Below, one piece after another: positions 52,938-64,000 of a stretch of 64,000 nt of DNA. The notes beneath the pieces were generated by a model. It saw nothing but the letters and a program-made list of their open reading frames with translations, had not been told where the DNA came from and searched no databases. Origin of the DNA: Phytoseiulus persimilis (lineage: Eukaryota > Arthropoda > Arachnida > Mesostigmata > Phytoseiidae). Every line of letters begins with the position of its first letter. Position 1 is the first letter of the stretch. The stretch lies in NCBI GenBank assembly GCA_037576195.1, contig CM075102.1:15000745-15064744 (forward strand), given 5' to 3'. A program made the position numbers and the translations under genes.

Positions 52938-55900
52938 GCCCCGTACCACTGCCGCTGTCCACAATGGTCGTCGGAACAACAAAGCCGCGTCAACAACAAT
53001 GAGCCCAACACCGAAAGTTCGACTCCTAATCTTCGCTCGCCGCGTCACCTCCAGCGCATAGGCAACCCGACTCCGCCGGCAGGAGATGAAAACTTCGATC
53101 CGGCCTCGCGCTCCCGGTCGGCTCCGAAGATTCAAACCCGAGACTAACTTTCTCGGCCTCATCGCGTGCCCGGGGAAGCGACACGTCCAGCGATGTGGAT
53201 TCGCGTCCTCCCCCCTCCCCTCTGTCAGGTCGGTTCAGCTTTCCGCGCAGCTTCGTTATACTCCCTCCAGTTTCGCTTTTGATGTTTCTGTTGTGGTCTG
53301 AATTAATATTCATTAGGAACCAACTATGGGACTTGTGGTGACAGCCTTAATTCAGCTCGTAAGCGACTCGAGACACAGAACAGGGCCTCCCCATCTTGAC
53401 AGTTCGAACCGGGCTGTGTCGCTGCTCGCGTCGCCGGTCGCCCGATCCGCGAACAGATCCCAGAGCCCCGCAGCTTCCAGGTTTCCCAATTCCACTGCTC
53501 TGCCGCGCTCAACGGTTCCGTTGCCAATCCAAATTTTCAGTATTTTATCAGGGAGATTCCGTCCAATCCGCTCGAGCACTCAGACTTCGCGAATTCCTGC
53601 TGACGATTTCGTTCCACTCCTCCGTTATCGGCCGGCACGTAGGGGACGCGTGACGATGAGCGAACCTGCTTTGCCGTCAGACGGCCTGACTTTCGGCTCA
53701 GGTAGTTAGTAAGGAGTCGGTCTGATCGATGTCATGCTCAGTCATGCATGGGCGGGCAGGCTCTCACAGAGTTCTCGCGGTGACAAACAAACACACCATG
53801 GTTGTCCATCTCGTATTATTCGGATCGAGCCAGCCTGTTCCGTCAGTCGATCCCTTTCTCACCGCTCCCGTCGCGTGCGCCCGCGCTTGGAGTCGCGATT
53901 TTCTATCGGAGGTTCTCAGAACAGAAGTGCGCGTGAAGAGACTTTCCGGTTGGACGTGCGGAGCCCGTTGGAATCTCCCGCTTCAGATCGAGTGATTGGC
54001 CTCGTTTGTAGTGGAACAGCACTCGCCCGATGTGGCTCCCAACCGGAGTTCTGTTTTCCACTGAGCCAGGTGGGGCGCGGGCGGATCTGCCCCGGCGCGC
54101 CCGATGTCAGAGTGAGCGTTCCCACTTCCTGTCGAAAATCAAATCGTGACTCATCCCGAAGGAGCCCCAGGGAGCTGAGGAACGATCGCAGCAGAATGCC
54201 AGCGTGGTCAGCTTCCTCTGGCTCGTCTGTTTAGTTGCTCCGGTAGAGGAGAGATTCGCGGCTGATGGCGACCGTATGGTGGTGCAGTGAGAGCCGCAAG
54301 CGAGCGGAGGAACGAGGAATGACTCCACCCGTTCCACGCCCTTAAACTAACAGCGACCAACTCAACAGGGTACTGAGCAGGGCTAAAAAAGAAACAAAGT
54401 CAACCCGCATGCCTCTTCGGCTGTTCCTTTCCTTGTTTGTAGTGTCCTGACCTCATCTCGTGGACTCCGAACGGTTTCGTTATGATTGGTCGATACTCTC
54501 ACTTCGGCGCCTGAATGAAAGTCTGACGCTGCGATCAGCCTTGCCAAAGTGAGGTGCACGAAAATCCGCGATGCAGCTGCCAGCTCTGCCCACCGTCGGT
54601 ATTCCTCAGAATGACGTTGCTGTTCAGCCCGCCACTCGCTTGCTTGCCAGACAGAAAACGATCCAACCTCCTCGCTCGGCCGATTACTCGCATACCGTCG
54701 AACAGAGAGGCGACGGATCGGGCGCACGTGCGTGGGTGTCATTGCGGTGCTCGCCCGCTTAGTGGTTCCTCCGACGAACGCACAAACGATTGGACGCGCG
54801 AAAAAAAAACAGAGAAATAAGAATGCTCGGCAACAGAAATCATATTGAATGATACTCTCAGAATGAGATCCGAGTGGAACCGTCTCGAACATACTGCGTG
54901 AGCGGTAGGTGCGGGCTACTCCATTCCCGTGAAAGTTGAAATGATGCATTTGTTCAGCGACGCAGAACCAGTCATAAATTCCTCCAGTTACACTACCCCG
55001 AGCCAAATCGCTGCGCTCAAGATTATTTGACATTCGATCTTCCTTCCACAGGATGCTGCCGCAGTGCGAAGAGACAGAACTGGACCCCCAGACTCCTCGG
55101 GTCTCTGAACCGCCAGGAAACATGGGAGCGCGGCTGCGCGGCGGAAGACTCTTCATCCGACTGGACATCTAGCCGAACAAACGATTCTGAAACTGAGTCA
55201 ATCCGACCTGAAACTTTGCTTATCCTTGTAAAATGACTGTTTGAGCAAGGTTTCAGGTGTGTTGGGCTCAGTTATGATCAGCACTCCATTTTTGTTCGCT
55301 CAGCGGCGATTCGGCTCACCGGCAATTCAAAACATTCTAGGAAGTTATCTTATCGTAATTGGTACATGCTGCACCGATTCGAATGGGAACGCGGTGCTCG
55401 AGGCGTCTTGGGACGGCGATAAGGTTTCCACGCATGTTTATCATGTAAAACAGTGTTTTGAGGGAGCTCACCGACAGATAAAGAAGAACTTCAGAGATTT
55501 TAATGCATGGCCGAGAAGTGAAGTACCGGTGTCTGCCGGTTCCGATGCTCCCCCGTTCTCTTCTTTCGTCGAGAATCTTTGGCAGACGCAGCTGCAGATG
55601 GTAACCGACAGGCAAACAGAAAACACGCTATGCGTGGGTTTAGAAATAAATGGGTTTATTACCACCATGCTCCAGTGCGACTCGAGCGTCCTGTATCGGC
55701 CGCTTCGCCACACTGGAAGCGACTACAGCAGAGAGTGTTTGAAAGCAAAGCAGATATCAACCTGGAAACGTATGTTCAGAGAAAGTTCCTATGCTTTTAT
55801 GTACAACGCTCGCGGGGTAATCTCGTTGGCTTCTTGACACGGGCGCGATCACCGCCGTCCACAACATTTCCAAGATCATCAACCACTTCATCGTCTACAT

Positions 55901-56715
55901 CATCCTCGTAATGATAACGATTATCGTAATTATCCTTTGCGTTATAATTGTCAATGTAGTCGTTAAACTAGTCGCGCTAGCAACCGCCTCGTCGGGGAGC
56001 TCCGAAGGACTCCCCAGCTCGAGGGAGACCCGAGGGTGGAGTCGGGTGACGAGTGCACTGTTGCTCTTCGAACAATCGCCGTTCATCGTGATACAGTCTC
56101 CGCCACGAACCCCATCCCTTCCATCGTGATGAGCGATCAAACCCTGATCAGCGTCCACGGAGGTCTTTGTTAGGAAAATCTTCAGAGAAAGCGAGCATTT
56201 CTCGGAATCGATTTCGACCGCTGAATGTGTTGTTGGTTGATTTTCTCTTGCTTGGGATCCTTGGGCTTGTAACGGTCGTTTCTTCCCGTTTTTGCCTCTT
56301 GTTTGGCGAAGCTGAAAGCGACCGAAAAGAGCGTGGAATCAGAAAGCGTGCATGAGACGGAAGTGCTCGAGGGACGCGCACTTTTGTACTCGGGCAGCAG
56401 GGAGCTCGGGCGTACAAAACGGTAAACAGTCCTTGTGGCGTCGAATTAACCTCTGTTCGAGCTAGGAATCGGTTGAGACGAGGATACGGACGAGATTCCC
56501 GATCATTGGATTCGAGTCGGTGCTTGCTCAAAGACGACCACTGAGCGAGTTATCCGTACCGAGATTTATGCTCCTGTCGGTTCAAAGTTGCGGAGCCTTG
56601 ATTAAAGAATGAATTGCTCCTGTTAACGTTCGCCTCCGGGCTTCTCCCTGTCCTTTGTACGCCTGGAATATACATCACTATAGGTTCGCGCACACCCGCG
56701 GCTTCCGAGGCTGCC

Positions 56716-56832
56716 ATGGAACCGCACGACGAGGCTCCGCTATTGAATGGATCACCTGAAACGAAGAGGATATTCCATAATTCTACGAAATTCCATGGTG
56801 GACCGAGCACGCTGAGCGTGTTCGATTTTCGA
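56716..56832 (+). CDS. Candidate first coding exon of an unidentified gene
   Basis: The ATG sits in a strong Kozak context (GCTGCCATGG). The frame reads MEPHDEAPLLNGSPETKR, then a further stretch to VFDFR, and meets CGA|GTAAGA, a good donor, at 56832/56833. DEAPLL fits an acidic dileucine sorting signal [D/E]-x3-L-L, common at the N-termini of transporters and channels. It points into the minus-strand Ser/Pro-rich gene, so the rest of the gene would have to be nested or lie beyond 60 kb. I did not find the next exon. Confidence 0.3.
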
Positions 56833-56883
56833 GTAAGAAACCCATGAGGTCAGGTTAACACAGGATGATTCCGGCGATCAAAT

Positions 56884-59800
56884 TTAGCTGAGCGGAGCGC
56901 TACCTCGAACATTCCTGTGGTGGAACGCAGCGGCGAGCCCTCCCCGCCGAGCATACGGTGGGTGATCCTCGTCGATCGATGATGGGGCATCGGAGTAAGC
57001 CTTGCGAGGAACATGCGCAATCGGTGCTTGGGTCGAGTATATCGGCCCCGTCGCAGTGCTTCCACCATCAACCGATCTTTTCGACTTCGGAGCACGACCT
57101 GGAATCAGTTTAGGTCTGCTTGAGCTTCAGGAATACATCACCCCGAGAGCTGCTCTGACTCAAACAAACGGAAGAAATCCGAGGTCCAGAAGAATTACCC
57201 AAACTCAGGGACCACGAATACGTGTGGGGCGGTTTGGGAGGCGGTCCGTATTCGTCCTCGTACGTCGGGTATGCGGATCTGTTGTACGCCGGACTGAGAT
57301 CCAGCATCGAGTTGTAGTGTTGACTTTGAGAGCTCGGTCGCGTCGTTTGAGTGCGGTTCGCGGGTCTCAAAAGGCTTTGACTTCTTTCCACTCCTTGAGA
57401 GGAAGTCGACGAGGAGTCGGACTCTTGAGCGGTTTTCGACTTCTTGCTCTTGACCTTTTTCTTGGTCCCGATGTTGAAGCCGAAACTTCGGCTCGAAGTT
57501 TTCACGTGAGACTGTAAATTGGTCGGAAATTTCGCAAATGATTATCGACTCCCGACGCCCAACGGCGTGGCCGACGGTCGATGTCGCGATTTTAGAGAGA
57601 AATCGGCGGCTTACGATTGGCGTTCGGGATCTGCTGGCGCCGCTTTCGCCGTCCGACATGAAGTCTGACTGAGGGTTATTGTCGGAGAATCGTTGGCCAT
57701 GAAGAGGTGAAACGGCTCTTCTGTCGTTTTCGCCGTAACGGGTTGGGCTGCCTGCGGGATGGTGTTTCCATTGAGGCGACTGGGACCGAACTTCGCTGGC
57801 TGAAGCCCATTTCTCGGGCGGTGGAATGAGGTACGAGGACGAAGCCCATCGCGACGGCGGGGGCGGAGGCGGGGGAGCTGATTGTGTTTTCTTCAGAGTC
57901 TTGTCGACCTGACTGTAGAGCGGGGCGTAGATTCGAGGCGGCAGCTCTTCTACGGGGGTGAGGTTCCCTGGTTTAACCTGCAAGGGTAAAATTTCAAGAA
58001 AGTCGCACAGGATGTTCGCGCCAGCTTTCTCAGGGAGGTCGTCGGAAACAAACAAATAATAAACTGTCACTGCTTCACGGGCTCTCAGAGGTTGAATCAG
58101 AGACCGGAGTGCCGCGTATTATAATCGTACGGCCCTCGTTATCGATACCGTAGGACGGTACGGATCGTATTGGAAGGGAAACCGTTTCGTCGGGTCCTTG
58201 TTCCAACACGTATCGTATTGGAAAAGGAATTTTCCGTATCTCGGAGCCGTTGTCCGCAGCCTGAACACGGAAATCGGTACTGCGAGCTCATGAGGAGAAG
58301 GAATCGAAATCTTTGGTGTTAGAAATTGGTTCAAGTACCTGCACAGCCACATCTTTCATGGGAGGCGGGGGTAAATCGGCGATGTTGAGGTTTGTCGGAG
58401 CCTTCGTCCGCAACGGTCTCTGCGGTGGCCCGCTGTCCGAGTACATTGAGTCGTCACTGGACTCGAAAGGTGGAATCGGACGGAAATCGTGTCGTATATC
58501 CTGGAGATGATTTCTAGTCTCTTTTGGTGAATGGTTCAGAGTCACTGTCGAGATGAACGGTCCCGGCGACGTTGACCGTAACGGTGATGACGGCAAACTT
58601 ATCCCTAGTGTGAAAGAAAGGACTTAATGGAGCTGACAACAACGGAAAATCAATTGTTATCTCGATGAGTTATCACCCTCACCACTGTCTCGGTTGAGGA
58701 AAGAACTTCCACTCTGGAAGGAGCTGTTTTCCTTATCGCTCGTGTTGACCGATGAGTCCGTGGCTTGATTGTAACCCAGAGGATTACTGAACGAGACGTG
58801 CTCGTACGGTTTCGGCTCGTATGATTTGGGTTCGTATGTTGTTGTTGTGACTGTCCTTTTGACGAAAGTGGGTCCTTTGATGTGATTCGACGTCGTTATC
58901 GTTGGAGGGTCTGGTGGTGACGTCGATGGCCTGATGGGAGGACTTGAGCTCCGGTTGATCGCCGATCGCGACAAAGCCATCGCGGGAACGGGCATCGTTT
59001 GCGTCTGCAGGTCGTGAAGGCCTTTCTTGGGACCTGGGAACGTTGATATAATGTACTGCTACATCACCACGACAGAATCTGATTCAATGAGGCTCCTCAG
59101 TTTCCGTCCAAGCACCATATGAGAGCATGACGGGGGAAAAAGAACATATTGCGGGGGCGACATACCAGATGTTTCTTGGTCTTCCTTGAGTTTCTGCTTC
59201 TCGACCGCAGCCTGACGATTGAACAGACTCACGATCTTCTTGACGTGATTCCGTTTCACTTGAGGAGATTCTGAGCCAGCCTGTTTCTTGCTTACGATCT
59301 TCCGACTGACCAATGGTGAGTTATGCTTGACCTACGTAAATATGGGGTTTCAGAGCTTCGATCGCCTGCGAGATTTCTTTCCGGCAAGGAACCAACAAAT
59401 ACGGTGGCGGTTCTGTTCGCTCACTTTGTATTTGATGATGTGGTTTCCTTCTTTGTCCTCCGGACGTCGGGTGGAATGGCTCCTCCAGACGTTACTCCAG
59501 AACTTCCTGCCTCCGTTCGATTTTTGATTGGCCGTTGATAAATTATTATGGTGATTGTTATTGTAGCGATTGTTCAACGTCAACGGTTGAGAAGGCGTGT
59601 GGTAGGGCGATGAGGCATACGGGATTCCGTTCCCGTTGAGATTGGTGTTACTGTAGTCGATTTCGTTACCGTTCGTCACTGGCGAGTTCCGCCCGTTGAG
59701 CGATGTTAGTCTGGAAAACAAGGTTCTAGTGGTCGCGACCCGAGGGCTTTCTCTATTCCTAGACCAAAGATCACAGATAATCTATCGGGAATTCTCTGCC

Positions 59801-60042
59801 ACTCACGAGTCAAACTTGGAAAACGATTGAGATGTTCTCCTTGGGTACTGGACGCGGACGTTCTTGTTGAACGAGACGCTTTTCCCTTTTCCTGAGGGGG
59901 TAGCGGCGGGAGATCCACGGGAGTCTTCGCTCCTCCCAGAGCCCGAACTGACTGATCGCAATGAGTCACTTCTCCTCAGACGTGACGCGGAGGAGGGTGA
60001 CAGCGGTCGGTTCATGGCACGCTGAGCTGCACCAACCAGCAT
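56884..60042 (-). CDS. Large Ser/Pro-rich disordered protein, unidentified family
   Basis: Eight minus-strand exons: 59807-60042, 59425-59710, 59166-59331, 58683-59033, 58339-58604, 57615-57977, 57199-57511 and 56884-57098 (TAA). All junctions are GT-AG with matching phases, giving 731 residues from the ATG at 60042. Seen here: Ser-rich N-terminus with a basic box GKGKSVSFNKNVRVQYP (51-67); an Asn-rich stretch (NNRYNNNHHNN) in exon 2; a short charged helix in exon 3 (KKIVSLFNRQAAVEKQKLKE, from 205); a YEPKSYEPKPYE repeat in exon 4; an LPPPP motif in exon 5, which fits the Ena/VASP EVH1 ligand pattern; a seven-proline run at about 470-476; a Lys-rich patch (KKKVKSKKSK) in exon 7; and the C-terminus RGSAPLS. 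No catalytic or membrane domain is visible. I infer a cytoskeleton or junction adaptor, weakly. The start is uncertain: an upstream exon probably exists. I do not recognise the family. Confidence 0.85.
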
Positions 60043-60173
60043 TCAGCCAGCGTACCTTTCCCACGGGCTTCCTCGTATTGGAAATCTGCGGAATTTGGGC
60101 GTCCGTTAGTGATCGTAGCTACATGGAGAGGTTTGCGGGATTCCGCAACGTGTGCGCAACGATGTGAGCTTCT

Positions 60174-60187
60174 CCCCCCCCCCCCCC
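60174..60187. repeat. Homopolymer run C14
   Basis: Fourteen consecutive C on the plus strand (G14 on the coding strand of the Ser/Pro-rich gene), just upstream of its first supported exon. Confidence 0.9.
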
Positions 60188-60306
60188 CTAATTCGGCAAC
60201 ACATCGCTCTGGAAGAAGCTCTCTCGAACTCTCAGTGTCTAATATAATGAATGAAATGTGACTTCTTGGAGTATGAGTCATTTGGGGAATCGATCGAGGA
60301 ACTGAC

Positions 60307-60429
60307 AGGACTGAACAGGTCGTTGTAAGAATAATCACAATATCTATCAACACCTCGCGATGATTTCCAGCGCAAGGTTGAATGAGTAGCGTTTGACCTC
60401 GGAGAATCGATCAACCTCCGTCCACCCCT
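60307..60429 (-). CDS. Probable additional upstream exon of the Ser/Pro-rich gene
   Basis: A minus-strand segment of exactly 41 codons lies between an acceptor (CCCTCCAAAGTCAG) and a donor (CCT|GTCAGT). It reads RGGRRLIDSPRSNATHSTLR, then continues to NDLFSP. Composition (Ser, Pro, Asn, Tyr, Arg) matches the downstream protein. It is phase 0 on both sides and could join to CAG|CGTGCC at about 60022, giving DLFSP-RAMNRPLSP. In that case the ATG at 60042 is not the true start. The acceptor at 60022 has a weak pyrimidine tract, which keeps confidence moderate. Confidence 0.45.
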
Positions 60430-63400
60430 CTGACTTTGGAGGGCAGGAACCATAATTTCCCGGGTTAAATTTGAGAAATGTAACGAGACATTCTGATTCA
60501 ATGTGAGAAATGCAGGACAGATCTCAGAAACTGGCAAAAGCTTGAGGTCAGCACATAGCATCTGTCTCCAAGGGACATACTTCCCGAGTGGAATCCGAGG
60601 CACCCTGTACACTCTGGAGTTGACCGCTGCAACAGATGCAGAGCCCCGCAGTGATCATATTCCGTCACAACGAACATGTCAAAGCTGCCGGTGAAGTTCC
60701 CATGCTCCATTTTGACGAGTAGCGTCTCCTATTCCCAGATCATTCTGGATTTCTGGCGTAAGCATCCAGCCTCTGATACGCATTCTGACGTCACTTCATT
60801 CTGCCGTATATCTAAACAGTGTTCCCTCTCGGATCAAGTGGGCGTTTTGAAAAGCTCGGTCCACGGATCAACGGAACGCTATGTTTGCCGAGTAAAATCT
60901 TTGATAGCCAACGCGATATTTCATACGAGTAGACAACGAGTGCTGGAGCTGAGAATGATTGGGTATCTTTTCTTCCCCACACAATGAGTTCTGCTTCTCT
61001 CGTTCACTGCTTTTCGGCAGGAAATCACGATTTCCGATTTTCCCAGTTCCGTGCTACTTTATTCCGTAGAACTTTGTATTGTTCTTGCAACCTGCGGAAA
61101 CTGACCAAGGATAAGCGCTGGGATGCGGGGTTAGATGAAGATGAGAGGATTCCGTGGAGTTGCACGGGAGTCTATAACGACTTCCGAAACGATTTCCAGA
61201 TGAGCGGCTCCGCGCAATATTCTTTCCTGCCGCTTCATGAGGTTTCGAAGTGGGAGAAAACTGGGACTCGAATTCTGCACACACAGTTGTAGCCGAAGAA
61301 CGGAGTTTGTAGAAGTGCCATGTTCCGTAGGTGGAATTCGATTTGTGCTAGTCTGTTCACTACCCTCGTCTCTAGTGTATCTTCCTCGAGTTCCGCCATA
61401 TTTGCTCGGACGATGAAAACAGAAACCAGCCCGAATGTCAAACAGCAAATCACGACACGAAAGAAGAATCCAAGAGAGAAAACACTTCGGAAACCGCCCG
61501 GATTCTGTGGCTTCGTCTCAAGTCCGCAACGTTTGCAAATGTTCGCCGTCTTGGAAGTCGTTGCAACGACAAGAAGGATCACACAGAAACCGACCAACGA
61601 TCATTTGCGCTTTTGAAGTTCGCCAGAGACCCTGGCTTGCACGTGGGCGCAACAAGTGCGACCCAAGGTCAGAACCAGGGGTTACATTGGCCTTCTTCTA
61701 CTGCTATTTCATTCGGGCTGGGCAGTTGAAGCTATCAGTGAAAATCTCGCCCGGAACAAGGATTCGTTCCCTGAGTACATTCCGAGTGACCCTCTGTCCT
61801 AAGCCTGTGGATGGTAGAACGCTCCGACTCGAGTCCCGGGTCGCTCGGGACCCGGGAGCTGCTCGGGTTCGGTCTGAGTGCTTCGGAGGCTTGTTCGATG
61901 ATAACTGATGTAACTTCACGTCATCATCAAGAACAGACGCTATGATTTCAGACGTCTCCCGTTTCTATTAAATCATGTTTGATTCCGATTCGTGTGCGAA
62001 CCCAGGAAGGAGACAGGGTCCCTACGCGAGCCACACAGTGTGAAGCGCTTTCGAATGATATTCATTCGATAACCGTTAGGGAGCACGAGTCTGCCGCATC
62101 AGTTTTTCCTCTCATAAATAAAACACGGGTCTCATTATCTGACGATACACCGATAGCTTCTTCACCTGCTCCTGCCTTCTTGATAATGATCAGAATCAAT
62201 CGAGGGATTCATCTCCGCTTTTCAATCGACTGGATTACGTTCAAGATGTAATAATGGGCTTTTGAACGGTGACTCGATAATTGCCTGCTCGGGCAAGCAA
62301 GCGGAAACCTATCTGCACACGCCGTGTATGAATCTCGAGCCTAAACTACAATTTACCCGGGCTTTGGAGCGCGTGTTGCCACGGATTCACCAGACATGTT
62401 TTTTTGTGCCCGCCCATCGGCCAAACCTCGACATGGAATACAGTTCCGAGCCCATGTCGTCTTCTTCTGTGCGATAACATCGAAGTATTATGAGAGACCG
62501 ACGGTCGAAAGATTGGAAGATGCCATCTTTCCTCAATAGGTCGCAGCACTCTTATCGTATCGATTTTCTCGGTTTCTTCCACATCTTTTCATGATTACGC
62601 GTGAATAGAAAAACCCCGCGGGAGAGAAACCACCCGGTCCACTTGTTGTGGGCGGTGGCTGGAAAATCGTTCGTCTCGAAAAGGGTTCGATTGCCGAAAG
62701 TTCATCATATCCGGTCATTGTTCTTCTTCGGTTACCCATCGTTATCGATACCAAAAAAAAAACGATTCTGTTGTTGTGGGCTATTGCGTTTCGCAACAAG
62801 CATGATAACTGCAATATTCATTCGACACAACTCCAAGCGAACAGTCGAGCTCAGCACTCGTACAATCATCCGTTGGACGGCCCTTCACGTGAACCAGAGA
62901 AGAGGATGCGGGATATTACCCGAATCGTTCGTTTCTGATCGATTGAGCCCAGACCAGAGCAACGATCTTTCATAACAACTTGTGACATCTTTATTCCCCC
63001 TCTTATGCTCAAAAAGTTCAAATAGAAGTTCAGATCTCTCTCCGAAATTCGAAACGTCGAATTTTCGCAACCTCAAGGGATCGAAGCAGTCGTACTCTCT
63101 CCGAACCCTGATCGAAGCAGCAACAAAACCAGAAACAATCGGAACCGAAGCACATAGATCGGTGGCTCGATCACGATCGAGGACCTTGATGACAGCTTTT
63201 CGCGTGGCTCACTCGCAATCGATTTCGACCGCTATGAATGCGAAACAATTCTGCGGAACGAGCGTTTCCGCCATGAATCTATCCCTGAGCCTGAAGCAGG
63301 CGTCGCAGGACAACTTTTGAATCGTTTCAGCATTTTCGAAGTCGCCTTCGGCTCCCACCGCAGACGATCCGCGGCTCGCTGCGCTGGGGTCGTGATTAGT

Positions 63401-64000
63401 CAACAGAGACCCGAAGTTTTGTAGTCGATTTGCGTCGTCGCATTCGTAATTAAGCTAATGAGATTTCGTATTATGTGGAGGTAGCAGAAGTGCTGAGCTG
63501 TTTTCTTTCATATGGTTTCGCTTGCGTACTTTCTTGTCACACGAAGTGGGAGCCACCCTCAAACCGGCCTTGACGTCATACGTGGGATTCCACCGAGCCG
63601 TTTCAGCGGCTGATCCCAACCTAACGAAAGATGTGGACAGAGCCAATCGACTAACTTTTCGTCAACCTGATGGCGGCCGTTCCAGTGAACGCGGAAGCAG
63701 CCTCTTGGTCATCCTCGCTCCGAGCTATCTGTAAGTCAATCCAGAAAACTCCGTCATTCACAAGAGTGCCACAGGAAACCCGGCTCGTCGCGTCGGATTT
63801 TCTGTTTCGAGATCGTGCTTCGTTGGATCGTCCACCACTCATTATAAGTGGAAGTCGTCCGGGGTCGTCGGAATCGCACTGCCCAGGGTGCGATTCAATC
63901 ATATTCGCCGAGGCTCAACCATCGGAGAAGTTTCTCCTGTGTTGGTCGGAGGTGCCCCTTGCGTAAACCGAGGAAACTGTCCACCAAAACTTCACGGCAG
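60430..64000. other. Terminal 3.5 kb with no recognised gene
   Basis: No domain and no phase-matched exon chain were found. The region could contain the 5' exons and promoter of the minus-strand Ser/Pro-rich gene. A minus-strand candidate start at 61399 is listed separately. Other frames (for example 62601-62975 plus and 63670-63966 plus) look like chance. Confidence 0.45.
61235..61399 (-). CDS. Candidate N-terminal exon on the minus strand
   Basis: An ATG in acceptable context (CAAATATGGCGG) follows a pyrimidine-rich leader and opens MAELEEDTLETRVVNRLAQI, then EFHLRNMALLQ, an acidic amphipathic helix typical of many N-termini. The frame is also open upstream to 61597 through two hydrophobic segments. 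Downstream it stays open to a TGA at 61235, with a possible donor near 61285 (CAACT|GTGTGT). It might be the first exon of the Ser/Pro-rich gene or of another gene. Chance is not excluded. Confidence 0.22.
   Translation of the reverse strand: MAELEEDTLETRVVNRLAQIEFHLRNMALLQTPFFGYNCVCRIRVPVFSHFETS

Larger units (their letters stand above)
29690..56715. other. 27-kb stretch with no recognised exon
   Basis: I read all frames on both strands and found no exon of a known family. The DNA is GC-rich, CpG is not depleted, and it is dotted with microsatellites and period-4 tracts listed separately. Long frames exist (30363-31112 plus, 54383-55168 minus, 52075-52722 plus), but they are Arg/Ser/Pro-rich, overlap frames on the other strand and have no domain. 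It could be intergenic regulatory DNA or the long introns of a gene whose exons I cannot recognise. Candidate pieces are listed as separate entries. Confidence 0.55.

Noticed and set aside
54383-55168. 261-codon minus-strand open frame
   Set aside because: The longest frame in the exon-poor region, but it has no recognisable domain, mixed hydrophobic and charged blocks unlike a folded protein, and competing plus-strand frames. Not enough to call a gene without RNA.
55241-55837. 198-codon plus-strand open frame
   Set aside because: Sequence is not low-complexity, but codon choice is unlike the confirmed genes and no family is recognised. Left out as a gene.

Overview
The window is animal nuclear DNA. 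It holds five well-supported protein genes, four of them split by GT-AG introns, with single-exon polyadenylation signals and long non-coding stretches, and no bacterial-type operons. CpG is not visibly depleted and base composition is balanced to slightly GC-rich. Protein similarity (recalled, not searched) fits an arthropod. A predatory (mesostigmatid) mite such as Galendromus is my best guess, made on composition and gene structure only.

Layout. Positions 1-9.3 kb hold no gene I recognise, only microsatellites and a short 33-bp minisatellite. At 9.3-16.2 kb a ten-exon plus-strand gene encodes a ZYG11B-type substrate receptor of Cullin-2 ubiquitin ligases. Its long 3' side faces prefoldin subunit 1 (PFDN1, minus strand, three exons, 19.7-20.8 kb). 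PFDN1 is head-to-head with an intronless liprin-beta coding region (21.6-23.7 kb, plus), and the ~0.8 kb between them is a likely shared promoter. Liprin-beta is tail-to-tail with a three-exon small heat shock protein (minus, 25.0-28.1 kb); their polyadenylation signals lie only about 60 bp apart.

From about 28.1 to 56.7 kb there is a 28-kb stretch in which I find no exon of a known family. It is GC-rich and carries many microsatellites and degenerate period-4 tracts (CAGT/CAGC/GGTC type). It also holds a few isolated exon-like or peptide-like open frames and one good TATA-like site. It may be intergenic regulatory DNA or part of a long-intron gene.

At 56.9-60.0 kb (minus) eight exons with perfectly matching phases encode a 731-residue, mostly disordered Ser/Pro-rich protein. 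It has a basic KSVSF-type box, an LPPPP motif and a polyproline run, and I cannot assign it to a family. At least one more upstream exon is likely. The last 3.5 kb (60.4-64.0 kb) has only weak candidates.

The recognised genes are housekeeping or cell-biology genes (protein folding, ubiquitin ligase targeting, synapse/cytoskeleton scaffolding). They do not form a functional cluster.
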